A stretch of 64,000 bases of DNA from Variovorax sp. PAMC 28711. Its GTDB lineage: Bacteria > Pseudomonadota > Gammaproteobacteria > Burkholderiales > Burkholderiaceae_C. The notes beneath the pieces were generated by a model. The model searched no databases and had not been told where the DNA came from. It saw only the letters and a list, made by a program, of their open reading frames with translations. Of the stretch, positions 42,562 through 50,992 are shown in pieces (within the stretch, counting starts at the first letter, position 1; the number at the start of each line of letters is the position of its first letter). The position numbers were made by a program, and so were the translations under genes. Location: contig NZ_CP014517.1 of the NCBI RefSeq assembly GCF_001577265.1, positions 1,479,001 through 1,543,000 of the forward strand, in the 5' to 3' direction.

Positions 42562-44630
42562 GGCGCGGGCACCGCCTCGACCTGCACCAGGCAGTCGTAG
42601 AAGGTCGGGCCGCGGCCGATGTCGGTCAGGCGCTGGCTGGTGAGCTGGTTGACGTTGGTGCCGTCCATGCCGAACTTGCGCCACCAGATGCCCATGCCGT
42701 GCACCACGCCCTGCCGGGCGCGGCGCGAGACCTCGGCGCGGCAGCGGTGCTCGCCGCGCGCGTTGAAAACCCGCACGGTGGCGCCATCGACGATGCCGCG
42801 CGCGGCCGCGTCGTCGGCGTGGATTTCGAGCAGCGGCTCGACCTCGATCGCGCGCAGGCTTTTCACGTTGACGAAGGTCGAGTTGAGAAAATTGCGCGCC
42901 GGTGGCGAGATCATCGCGAGCGGGAATTCGGCCGAGCTGCCGGCCGGCTCCCAGTTGGGCACGTGATCGGGCAGGCCATCCTGCCCCTGCGCCTGCAAGC
43001 GCGGGCTCACGAATTCGCAGCGGCCTGAAGGTGTCGGGAAATTGCCGTTCGCGAACGGCGCCTCGGGCACGTTCACGCTGGTGAAGCCTTGCGCTTCGAG
43101 CTGCGCGTAATCGATCGCACCCTCGGCGAACGCGGCGCGGCACAGCGCCTCGTCGTCGTCCGCGAAGCACGGCTCGTCGAAGCCCATGCGGCGCGCGAGT
43201 TCGCGGAACACCCAGGCGTTGCTGCGCGCCTCGCCGCGCGGCGCGACGGCCGGGCGATTCAGCAGCACGTCGGTGTGGCCGTAGCTGGTGTGGATGTCCC
43301 AGTGCTCCAGTTGCGTGGTGGCGGGCAGCAGATAGTCGGCGTAGTCGGCGGTGTCGGTCTGAAACTGCTCCATCACCACGCAGAACAAGTCTTCGCGCGC
43401 GAAGCCCGCCGCCACCTTGGCCGACTCCGGCGCGACCGCGACCGGGTTGCTGTTGTAGACGATCACCACCTCGACCGGCGGCCCGTCAGACAGCGCCGCC
43501 GCGTCGCCCGTGAGCGCGTCGCCGATGCGCACCATGTTCACCGTGCGCGGCCGGCGGCCGGCCAGCAGATCGGGCCGCTGCAACGCCGCCCGGTCGATCG
43601 GAAACTGCCCCGAGCTGCTCAGCAGCAAACCGCCCGCGCGATCGCGCCAGGCGCCGACCAGCGCCGGCAGGCTGGCGATCGCGCGTGCCGCGTTGCCGCC
43701 GCCGCGCACGCGCTGCATGCCGTAGTTGAGGCGGATGGCTGCCGGCTTCGTGGTGCCGTACGCCCTGGCCAGCGCGACGATCTGCGCCTCGGGCACGCCG
43801 CACACCTCGGCCGCGCGTGCCGGCGGCCACTGCAACGCGCGCTCGCGCAAGGCGTCCCAGCCGAGCGTGTGTTCGGCGATGTAGTCGTGATCGAGCCAGT
43901 CGTTGACGATGAGTTCGTGCATCAGCGCGAAAGCCAGCGCCGCATCGGTGCCGGGCAGCAGCGCGATGTGCTCGTCGCATTTGTCGGCCGTTTCGGTCCT
44001 GCGCGGGTCGATGCACACCAGCCTGGCGCCGGCGCGCTTGGCCGCTTGCGCGTGGCGCCAGAAATGCAGGTTGCTGCCGATCGAGTTGCTGCCCCAGATC
44101 AGGATCAGCTTCGCCTCGGCGAAAAATTCGACCCGCATGCCGACCTTGCCGCCCAAAGTAAAACCTAAGGCCTCACCCCCTGCGGTCGAGCAGATCGTGC
44201 GGTCCAGAAGCGACGCGCCGAGCTTGTGAAAAAAACGACGGTCCATCGATTCGCCCTGCACCAAACCCATCGTTCCGGCATAGCTGTAAGGCACAATCGT
44301 TTCAGGATGTTTCTTGGACCGCAGCTGCTGCGCGATGGCGTCGAGCGCCGCATCCCACGACACCGGCTCGAATTGGCCAGCGCCTTTGGGGCCGCAACGC
44401 TTCATCGGTTGCACCAACCGCTCCGCGTGGTCGTTGCGCTCGATGTAGCGCGAGACCTTGGTGCACAGCACGCCTGCGGTGTGCGGGTGGGCCGGATTGC
44501 CCTGCAGCTTGACGGCGATGCCGTCCTGCACCGTGGTGACGAGCGCGCAGGTGTCGGGGCAATCGTGCGGACAGGCGCCAAGCACCGTCGCGAGGGTTGC
44601 AGGGGCCGGCTGGAGGGATGTAGGAGTCAT
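42558..44630 (-). CDS. molybdopterin oxidoreductase (formate-dehydrogenase/BisC-like)
   Basis: A 690-residue cytoplasmic molybdenum enzyme. The N-terminal iron-sulfur motif is CPHDCPDTC at 20-28, with a fourth cysteine in GVLCTK. Molybdopterin-domain motifs include LIWGSNSIGSNLH, LVCIDPRRTETADKCDEHIALLPGTDAAL and the C-terminal dinucleotide-binding domain ending around NQLTSQRLTDIGRGPTFYD. No twin-arginine signal is visible, so it stays in the cytoplasm. The substrate is not evident; homologues of this length are usually annotated only as molybdopterin oxidoreductase. It is divergent from the ABC binding protein gene. Confidence 0.87.
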   Translation of the reverse strand: MTPTSLQPAPATLATVLGACPHDCPDTCALVTTVQDGIAVKLQGNPAHPHTAGVLCTKVSRYIERNDHAERLVQPMKRCGPKGAGQFEPVSWDAALDAIAQQLRSKKHPETIVPYSYAGTMGLVQGESMDRRFFHKLGASLLDRTICSTAGGEALGFTLGGKVGMRVEFFAEAKLILIWGSNSIGSNLHFWRHAQAAKRAGARLVCIDPRRTETADKCDEHIALLPGTDAALAFALMHELIVNDWLDHDYIAEHTLGWDALRERALQWPPARAAEVCGVPEAQIVALARAYGTTKPAAIRLNYGMQRVRGGGNAARAIASLPALVGAWRDRAGGLLLSSSGQFPIDRAALQRPDLLAGRRPRTVNMVRIGDALTGDAAALSDGPPVEVVIVYNSNPVAVAPESAKVAAGFAREDLFCVVMEQFQTDTADYADYLLPATTQLEHWDIHTSYGHTDVLLNRPAVAPRGEARSNAWVFRELARRMGFDEPCFADDDEALCRAAFAEGAIDYAQLEAQGFTSVNVPEAPFANGNFPTPSGRCEFVSPRLQAQGQDGLPDHVPNWEPAGSSAEFPLAMISPPARNFLNSTFVNVKSLRAIEVEPLLEIHADDAAARGIVDGATVRVFNARGEHRCRAEVSRRARQGVVHGMGIWWRKFGMDGTNVNQLTSQRLTDIGRGPTFYDCLVQVEAVPAP

Positions 44631-44704
44631 CGAATAAGCACCGTGGCGAGAGCGACGGAGAAGTCTAGTTTGTGCGCGGGCGCCGCGTCGTGAGGGGTTT
44701 TCAG

Positions 44705-45829
44705 ATGATCAACCGAAGAATTTTTTCCCTTGGCGCTGGAGCTGCTGCGCTCGGCGGTGCCGGTGTCGTGCGCGCGCAGAGCGAGACGCCGATCGTTCTC
44801 GGGCAGTCCGCCCCGTTCACCGGCCCGGCCGCGCAGCTCGGCATCCAGTTCTACCAAGGCGCCAAGCTGTACCTCGACCAGTACAACGCCGTGCCGGGTC
44901 ACCGCGATGTGCAGATCAAATTCCTGGACGACGGCTACGAGCCCGAACGCACCGCCGCCAACACGAAGAAGCTGATCGACGACGACGCCTTCGCGCTCTT
45001 CGGCTACATCGGCACGCCGACCAGCCTGGCCGCACTGCCGCTGGCGGTGAAAGACAAGGTGCCCTTCATCGCGCCCTTCACCGGCGCCATGGCATTGCGC
45101 GAACCGTTTCATAAAAACGTGTTCCACATGCGCGCCTCGTACAACGACGAGACCGCGCTGATCGTCAAGCAGCTCACGCACCTGGGCCTGAAGAAGATCG
45201 CGGTTTTCTACCAGAACGACGCCTACGGCAAGGCCGGGCTCGACGGCGTGAACCTCGCGCTGGCACAGCTGAACCTGCAACCCGCGGCGCAGGCCACGGT
45301 CGAGCGCAACTCGGTCGACGTCGGCGACGCGGTGAAGAAGATCGTGGCGGCCCGACCCGACGCCGTGGTCCAGGTGAGCGCCTACAAATCGTGCGCCGCG
45401 TTCATCCGCGAGGCGCGCAAGGCCGGCTACGGCGGCACGTTCTTCAACGTGTCGTTCGTCGGCACGCAAGCGCTGTCGGACGAGCTCGGCAAGGAAGGCG
45501 CCGGCGTGGTCGTGACGCAGGTCGTGCCCTCGCCCTACAACCCGGCCAACGGCATCACGCGTGACTTCGCCGAAGCCCTGCGCAAGAGTGGCGGCGACAC
45601 CAAAGCCAACTTTTCAAGCATGGAGGGCTACCTCGCCGCCCGGGTGCTGACCGAGGGCCTTCGCAAGACCTCGGGCAAGGCCACACGCGACGGCCTGATC
45701 GCCGGGCTCGAAGGCATCGACCGCCAGCAGTTCGGCGGCTTCGAAGTTTCGTTCTCGCCGAAGAACCATGTGGCATCCAAGTTCGTCGAGCTGTCGATGA
45801 TCACGGGGGATGGGCGGATTCGGACTTGA
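44705..45829 (+). CDS. branched-chain-amino-acid-type ABC substrate-binding protein
   Basis: A 374-residue periplasmic binding protein of the LivJ/Leu-Ile-Val group. The leader MINRRIFSLGAGAAALGGAG is Tat-like (paired Arg) and is cleaved near VRAQS. The mature part has GQSAPFTGPAAQLG, then GYEPERTAANTKKLIDDD, and the second-lobe KKIAVFYQNDAYGKAGLDGV. No transporter permease or ATPase gene lies next to it, so it is an orphan, as is frequent in this order, where such proteins are very numerous. Ligand unknown. The next 310 bases hold only repeats. Confidence 0.9.
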   Translation: MINRRIFSLGAGAAALGGAGVVRAQSETPIVLGQSAPFTGPAAQLGIQFYQGAKLYLDQYNAVPGHRDVQIKFLDDGYEPERTAANTKKLIDDDAFALFGYIGTPTSLAALPLAVKDKVPFIAPFTGAMALREPFHKNVFHMRASYNDETALIVKQLTHLGLKKIAVFYQNDAYGKAGLDGVNLALAQLNLQPAAQATVERNSVDVGDAVKKIVAARPDAVVQVSAYKSCAAFIREARKAGYGGTFFNVSFVGTQALSDELGKEGAGVVVTQVVPSPYNPANGITRDFAEALRKSGGDTKANFSSMEGYLAARVLTEGLRKTSGKATRDGLIAGLEGIDRQQFGGFEVSFSPKNHVASKFVELSMITGDGRIRT

Positions 45830-45832
45830 TCT

Positions 45833-45869
45833 GCTATTGAATTAATAGCTATTAGCGCCTGACTGGCGC
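45833..45869. repeat. short double-hairpin intergenic repeat
   Basis: GCTATT-gaatt-AATAGC (45833-45849) followed by GCGCC-tgact-GGCGC (45855-45869), directly after the binding-protein stop. Two small perfect hairpins in a row resemble a dispersed intergenic repeat; it could help end transcription. Confidence 0.55.
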
Positions 45870-45916
45870 GGGCTGCAGGCACTTTTGGCTTGCAAAGCGT
45901 TGTCGATGGTGAGAGC

Positions 45917-46103
45917 GCCCGGCACGCGGAGCGCCCTGCCCGCCTCCCCACTGCGCGGGCCCTGCGGGCTGCCTTGCGGTACTCGACTCCGGCGGGGTCC
46001 GCGCAAACTCGCTGCGCTCAAACACGCGCAGCCCTGATCCGCCTGCGTCTGCGCTCCTCAGCCGCGCACAGGGGAGGCGGGCAGGGCGCTCCGCGTGTCG
46101 GGC
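45917..46103. repeat. structured intergenic repeat, copy 1
   Basis: A 187-base unit closed by a 33-base inverted repeat (45917-45949 with 46071-46103, one mismatch). It encloses a 45-base core (45997-46041) that is shared, inverted, with copy 2 at 47042-47086 (three mismatches). No coding sequence is recognised. The 45830-46139 gap consists of this and the short hairpin repeat. Confidence 0.8.
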
Positions 46104-46139
46104 TTGGTGCTGATCGCTCGCGACTCGCCCAAGCGACAC

Positions 46140-46931
46140 CTAGCCGGCATCCTTTCTCTCGCCGGCAGAAGCAAGTCGAATGGATGTTGGCGATAAAACT
46201 TGCACGGAGATTGTTGCCATTTCGTGCGAATGAATTTGGAACCAGTCTCTGAGCGCAGCTCCCCCCATTACTCGCGGCGTGCGATTCGGATTAGCGGTGC
46301 GGTTAATGGTCCCGAGCGCGGCATTTTGGGCGTCGCCAAGGAACAGTTCGATCGTTTCGCCATCGCTACCCAGATAAGTCTGTGCAGCGACGCTCACGTT
46401 GAAAAATCCAGTATTAAAGTAGGTCCGCTGCAGAACAAACCGAAAGGTCTCAGCGAATGGAATCGCCGCCTCTGCCATCAGTGCGTTGACTGCGGCATCA
46501 GGTTCCGCGACTTTCTCGGGTTTGCCACCATTTCAAGGCGGGTCGAGCACCCGAATGATGTCATCTTCCAGCGCAGCGGCCAGGTTCAAGTGAAACCTAC
46601 CGTAGTGCAACAGCCCGTTGTCGGGGAGTGCCAAGATTTCGACAGCTGAACCAGCATCGAGGGCGTCAAGCAATCGCCGGTTGTTACTGATATTTGTGGT
46701 CTGAGTCTTGCCAGGATTTCTGTAGCCCGACATCCGAGTAGCAAGCATGCGAACGGTCTTCCCGACGTACATGACAACGCCATCACAGACGAAGGCGTAA
46801 AGGATGTTCTTCTGTGCGGAGTGTCGCGTGAGCTCAACCCTCAGTTTTCCAGCATCGTTGAACCAATTGCCGGCGGGTTCAAAGCCAATCTCGAGCAGGC
46901 GATTCATAAGCTGCATTTTGACGCCTCGCAT
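46140..46931 (-). pseudogene. GIY-YIG nuclease family gene with internal TGA
   Basis: One reading frame on the minus strand is interrupted by a single TGA at 46535-46533. The upstream part (about 130 residues) holds a GIY-YIG domain: LYAFVCDGVVMYVGKT followed by MSGYRNPG, and ends EDDIIRVLDPP before the stop. The downstream part continues in the same frame with NGGKPEKVAEPDAAVNALMAEAAIPFAETF and about 110 residues of unknown fold. The uninterrupted pattern would be DPPWNGGKPEK, so a TGG-to-TGA change is likely. If translation restarts at 46478, a separate 112-residue protein could be made. The whole gene lies between two inverted copies of a structured repeat. The GIY-YIG half alone could still be a protein. 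Confidence 0.7.
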
Positions 46932-46980
46932 TTGTCCCAAGCGGCGCGATGTAGTCGAGTGCGCTCGACAACCTGTCCAG

Positions 46981-47165
46981 CGTCGGTGGGCGGTGTGCCT
47001 GTGGGCGAGCGTCAGCCTGCGGCGAGCACCGCAGCAAAAGACGGATCAGGGCCGCGCTTGTTTGAGCGAAGCGAGTTTGCGCGGACCCCGTCTTTGGCGA
47101 GGAGCAGCAGCGAAGTCCGAAGGACCGCAGGCGCCAGCCGCCCACAGGCACACCGCCCGCCGACG
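46981..47165. repeat. structured intergenic repeat, copy 2
   Basis: A 185-base unit closed by a 27-base inverted repeat (46981-47007 with 47139-47165, one mismatch). It holds the 45-base core 47042-47086, which is the reverse complement of 45997-46041 apart from three bases. An inner arm pair AAAGACGG/CCGTCTTT flanks the core. The outer arms differ in sequence from copy 1, yet both copies pair. Confidence 0.8.
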
Positions 47166-47185
47166 CCGCCCGCACTGTCACGCAC

Positions 47186-48406
47186 TCACGCAAACAACTG
47201 CGTCACCGAATAGATCAGGAGCCCGACCAGCCCACCCACCAACGTCCCGTTGATCCGGATGAACTGCAAGTCCCGACCGATGTTGCGCTCCAGCTCATCG
47301 GTCATCTCGTCCGCGTTCCACTCGCCCACGCGCTCGACGATGTAGCGGCGGATGTCTTCGCGGTAACGGTCGATCGCGGCGGGGGCGGCGGCTTCGATCT
47401 GTTCGTTGATCCAGCGGCGGATCGCCTCATCGCGCTGCAGCCGCGCGCCGAGCGAGGTGGCCATGGTCACCACGCGCTGGCGGATGCCCGAGTCGTGGCG
47501 TGACAGGTCGTCGTTCAACCACGCGAGCAGTTCAGTCCACAGGCCGTGCGCGTACTCGGCAAGTGCCGGATGCGTTTGCAGCTCGGCACGGATCTGCTCG
47601 CCGCGCGCCTGGAACTCCGGGTCGTGCTTGAGGCGCACCACGAAATCGTCGACGAAATGATCGAAGCGACGGCGCAGCGGATGGTCGGGTTCGGCCGCCA
47701 GTTCGGTGAGGGTGCGCGCCACGGCCGCCACGATCTTGCGCGTCGCGAGCTTGGCGGCCAACTGATCGAGGCCGACGTAGCGCAGCGTCTTGATCTCGCG
47801 CGCGATGGCTTCGGTGATGCGCTCCTGCAATTCTTCGCCTTCGATGAGACCAGCGACCTGCACCAGCACATCGTCGAGCAGCGCCTGGTGCCGGTTGCCT
47901 GCGGTGAGCCCATCGAGTGCTTGGCCGAGCAGGCGCGACAGGTCGACCTGACCGAGGCCCGCGACGACGGTGCGGCCGAGAAAATCGCGCACGCGCGCAT
48001 CGTCGAACGCGGTGAGGCCGTAGCGCACCACCGTCACCGCGTGGTCGCCGAGCTTCGCCGCGTTGGCCGGCGCCGCCAGCCAGTCGGCGATGCGCGCAGC
48101 CGGGTCGAACTGCTTGAGCTTCCCGAGCACCTGCGTCGTGCTCAGAAAGTTGTTGCAGATGAAGCCGGCAAGGTTGGCGCCGATGCGGTCCTTGTTGGCC
48201 GGGATGATCGCGGTGTGCGGGATCGGCAGGCCGAGCGGGTGGCGGAACAGCGCCACCACCGCGAACCAGTCGGCGATGGCGCCGACCATCGCGGCCTCCG
48301 CGAACGCGGCCACGTAACCGAGCCACGCATGGCGCGGCTCGAACGCCTTGGCCAGCGCATACAGCAGTGCGGCAGCGCAGAGCAGGCCGAGCGCGACGCG
48401 CTTCAT
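47186..48406 (-). CDS. DUF445 family membrane protein
   Basis: A 406-residue protein with a hydrophobic N-terminus (residues 2 to 20), a conserved EAAMVGAIADWFAVVALFRHPLGLPIPHTAIIPANKDRIG segment near residue 35, and a C-terminal hydrophobic helix after GRDLQFIRINGTLVGGLVGLLIYS. This ordering is typical of DUF445. The middle is helical with repeated amphipathic stretches. The function is unknown to me. The gene starts 10 bases after argE on the same strand. Confidence 0.9.
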   Translation of the reverse strand: MKRVALGLLCAAALLYALAKAFEPRHAWLGYVAAFAEAAMVGAIADWFAVVALFRHPLGLPIPHTAIIPANKDRIGANLAGFICNNFLSTTQVLGKLKQFDPAARIADWLAAPANAAKLGDHAVTVVRYGLTAFDDARVRDFLGRTVVAGLGQVDLSRLLGQALDGLTAGNRHQALLDDVLVQVAGLIEGEELQERITEAIAREIKTLRYVGLDQLAAKLATRKIVAAVARTLTELAAEPDHPLRRRFDHFVDDFVVRLKHDPEFQARGEQIRAELQTHPALAEYAHGLWTELLAWLNDDLSRHDSGIRQRVVTMATSLGARLQRDEAIRRWINEQIEAAAPAAIDRYREDIRRYIVERVGEWNADEMTDELERNIGRDLQFIRINGTLVGGLVGLLIYSVTQLFA

Positions 48407-48416
48407 GCGGCGACTT

Positions 48417-49631
48417 TCAGCGAATCTCTTGCGTGTTGGCCAGGCCGTGCATGAACAGCTCGCAGCGCGCGAGCTGGTCGAGCGACACGTATTCGTCGGG
48501 CTGGTGCGCCTGCGTGATGCTGCCGGGGCCGCACACCACGGTCGGGATGCCGGCGTTCTTGAAGAGGCCGGCCTCGGTGCCGAAAGCGACGAGCGTGGTG
48601 CGGTCTTCGTTGGCCAGGCGCTGCGCGAGTCGCGTGACCGGATCGGCGGCCGACCCCAGAAAGCTCGGCACTTCGCAGATCGTCTCGAAGCTGAAGCCGG
48701 CGTCGGGCGCGACCTTTTTCATGGCCTCTTCGGCGCGCGCGGCGTAGGCGACGACTTCCTTTTGCATGAGCTGGGCGTCGGCGGTCGGCAGGTTGCGGAA
48801 TTCGTAGCGGAACTCGGCATCGCGCGGCACCACGTTGTCGGCGATGCCGCCGTGGAACTGGCCCACGCTCGCGGTGCTGAAGGGCACGTCGAAGCCTTCG
48901 TAGCGCTTCTCGGAATTCTCGAAGCCGTCGGCCATGTCGCGAAGGCGGGAGACCACGCGCGCCGCCATCTCGATCGCATTCACCGACTGCGGCGTGAGCG
49001 ACGAATGCGCCTCCTTGCCGCGCACGCAGCACTTGTAGCGGTACACGCCTTTGTGCGCGATGGCCGGCACCATGTTGGTGGGCTCGCCGATGATGCAGGC
49101 CAGCGGCTTCACGCCCTGGTCCTTCATGTCGGCGATGAGTTCGCGCACGCCGAAGCAGCCCACTTCTTCGTCGTAGGTGAACGCGAAGTGCACCGCGAAC
49201 GGCGAGGTGCTTTCCATGAAGCGCTCGGCGTTGGCGAGTGCGATCGCGATGAAGCTCTTCATGTCGGCGGCGCCGCGGCCATACAGGCGGGCCTCGGCGC
49301 GCTGGATCTCGCCGTCTTCGCGCAACGAGGCTTGTGGCCAGTCCTGCACCATCGCCGAAAGCGGATCGATGCTCCAGTCCTGCCCGTCCCAGGGCACCGT
49401 GTCGGTGTGGCCCGAAATGATCACGCCGGCCGGCTTGCCCGCGCCGAGCGTGGCGAAGAGATTGGCCTTGGTCTTGTCGGCGTTGTAGGTGAGACGGCTG
49501 CGCACGCCGAGGCCGGCCAGGTGGTCGCGCACGAAGTCGATCAGTTCCAGATTGCTGTTCGCGCTGACCGTGTTCATGCGCACGAGCGTCTGCGCGAATT
49601 CGAGGCTGCGGGAGGAAAGAATGTTCGCCAT
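48417..49631 (-). CDS. argE: acetylornithine deacetylase
   Basis: A 404-residue M20-family zinc hydrolase that removes acetate from N-acetylornithine in the linear arginine pathway. Motifs include VIISGHTDTVPWDG near residue 73 (zinc ligand His plus Asp), LYGRGAADMKSF near 114, and the FTYDEEVGCFG catalytic Glu stretch near 140. The ATG at 49631 is chosen; ten extra upstream codons look non-coding. Length and order fit ArgE better than DapE, though other M20 amidases are possible. argB is at the left of the window, so the arginine genes are dispersed. Confidence 0.88.
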   Translation of the reverse strand: MANILSSRSLEFAQTLVRMNTVSANSNLELIDFVRDHLAGLGVRSRLTYNADKTKANLFATLGAGKPAGVIISGHTDTVPWDGQDWSIDPLSAMVQDWPQASLREDGEIQRAEARLYGRGAADMKSFIAIALANAERFMESTSPFAVHFAFTYDEEVGCFGVRELIADMKDQGVKPLACIIGEPTNMVPAIAHKGVYRYKCCVRGKEAHSSLTPQSVNAIEMAARVVSRLRDMADGFENSEKRYEGFDVPFSTASVGQFHGGIADNVVPRDAEFRYEFRNLPTADAQLMQKEVVAYAARAEEAMKKVAPDAGFSFETICEVPSFLGSAADPVTRLAQRLANEDRTTLVAFGTEAGLFKNAGIPTVVCGPGSITQAHQPDEYVSLDQLARCELFMHGLANTQEIR

Positions 49632-49733
49632 GGATCGATTGTCCGAAAAGTCGGCATGCAAGATGCGTGCGCCATTGAAGTGTCACTCTGCCGGTGTACG
49701 CTGCCGTTTTACCCTGCCGGAGGCGACCCGCTC

Positions 49734-50924
49734 ATGAAACCAATTGCAACCGCGCTCACAACAGCGGCCGTCTTGTGTCTTTCTGCCTGCAGCATGCCGC
49801 GGGCTGCTCCCAACGGCCTGCTCACGCTCGACGGCAAGGCACCGCTGGTGGTCGCACACCGCGGCGCGTCCGGCTATCTGCCCGAAGAAACGATCGAAGC
49901 GTATGCGCGTGCCGTCGACCTCGGCGCCGATGTGATCGAGATGGACCTGCTGGTCACGAAAGACGGTGTGCTGGTCGCACGCCACGACCCCAACCTGTCG
50001 ATCAGCACCGACATCGCGAAGCATCCGGAATTCGCTGCGCGCAAAAAGACGATCAAAGTCGATGGCGAGACGCAGACCGGCTGGTTCGTCCAGGACTTCA
50101 CGCTGCGCGAGCTCAAGACGCTGGGCGCCATTTCGACCGATGCCGAACGCCCGCAGGAATTCAACGGCAAGTACAAGGTGGCGACATTCCAGGAAATCCT
50201 CGATTTCCAGAAAGCCAAGACGCTCGAGACAGGCCGCCCCATCGCGATCTACCCGGAAACCAAGAACCCGACCTGGTTTCGCGACATGGGCCTGCCCATG
50301 GAAGACAAGCTCATCGCGATGATCAACGCCGCCGGCCTCAACAGCAAGACGGCGCCGATCTTCGTGCAGTCCTTCGAGCCCGGCAGCCTCAAGTACATGA
50401 AGAGCAAGGGCCTGAACACGCGGCTGATCCAGCTCATCGACGGCGACGGCATCGACATGAAGACCGGCGCCATGACGTACGCCGTGCCGGTCGACCGCCC
50501 CTACGAATGGACCCAGGCCGGCGACATGCGCACCTTCAGCGTGATGGTCACGCCGGCCGGCCTGGCCGAGATCAAGACCTATGCCGACGGCATCGGCCCA
50601 TGGAAGCGCTACATCGTCAGCATCCAGGGAAACATGGGCGCCGACGGCAAGGCCATCGACGCGAACAAGGACGGCAAGGTCAACGATGCCGACGCCAACT
50701 CGATCGCGCCGACCACGCTGGTCGCCGATGCGCACCAGGCCGGACTGTTCGTGCACCCTTTCACTTTCCGGAACGAAAACCGTCGACTCGCAGCCGACTA
50801 CAAGGGCGATCCGAAGAACGAGTACCTCGCCTACTACCGCCTCGGCGTGGACGGTGTCTTCACCGATTTCACCGACACGGCGCTGGCGGCCCGCGCGACC
50901 TACCTGAAAGAAATCGGGCGCTGA
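49734..50924 (+). CDS. glycerophosphodiester phosphodiesterase with EF-hand-like insert
   Basis: A 396-residue periplasmic lipoprotein of the GlpQ family, hydrolysing glycerophosphodiesters. The signal ends with a lipobox-like LSAC near residue 19. The TIM-barrel motifs are VVAHRGASGYLPEETIEAY near 40, the VIEMDLLVTKDGVLVARHDPNL metal site near 67, and the C-terminal GVDGVFTDFTDTA. Between beta strands, residues about 307 to 320 form DANKDGKVNDADAN, which fits a 12-residue EF-hand/dockerin-type calcium loop. The gene is divergent from argE with a 102-base gap. Confidence 0.92.
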   Translation: MKPIATALTTAAVLCLSACSMPRAAPNGLLTLDGKAPLVVAHRGASGYLPEETIEAYARAVDLGADVIEMDLLVTKDGVLVARHDPNLSISTDIAKHPEFAARKKTIKVDGETQTGWFVQDFTLRELKTLGAISTDAERPQEFNGKYKVATFQEILDFQKAKTLETGRPIAIYPETKNPTWFRDMGLPMEDKLIAMINAAGLNSKTAPIFVQSFEPGSLKYMKSKGLNTRLIQLIDGDGIDMKTGAMTYAVPVDRPYEWTQAGDMRTFSVMVTPAGLAEIKTYADGIGPWKRYIVSIQGNMGADGKAIDANKDGKVNDADANSIAPTTLVADAHQAGLFVHPFTFRNENRRLAADYKGDPKNEYLAYYRLGVDGVFTDFTDTALAARATYLKEIGR

Positions 50925-50992
50925 GTCGTTCGTGGGGAAACACGGCACGGGTTTTGCGGGCATGGACCGCAAAGCCTAGACTGTCTCCCCAT

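Noticed and set aside
45830..47185. The repeats considered as a CRISPR array or an integron attachment array
   Set aside because: Only two copies, inverted relative to each other, with no regular spacers, no cas genes and no integrase nearby.
49694..50992. Long upstream extension in the frame of the M20 amidohydrolase, passing through the phosphodiesterase gene
   Set aside because: The extension is an out-of-frame reading of the phosphodiesterase gene; the M20 homology begins at 50993.
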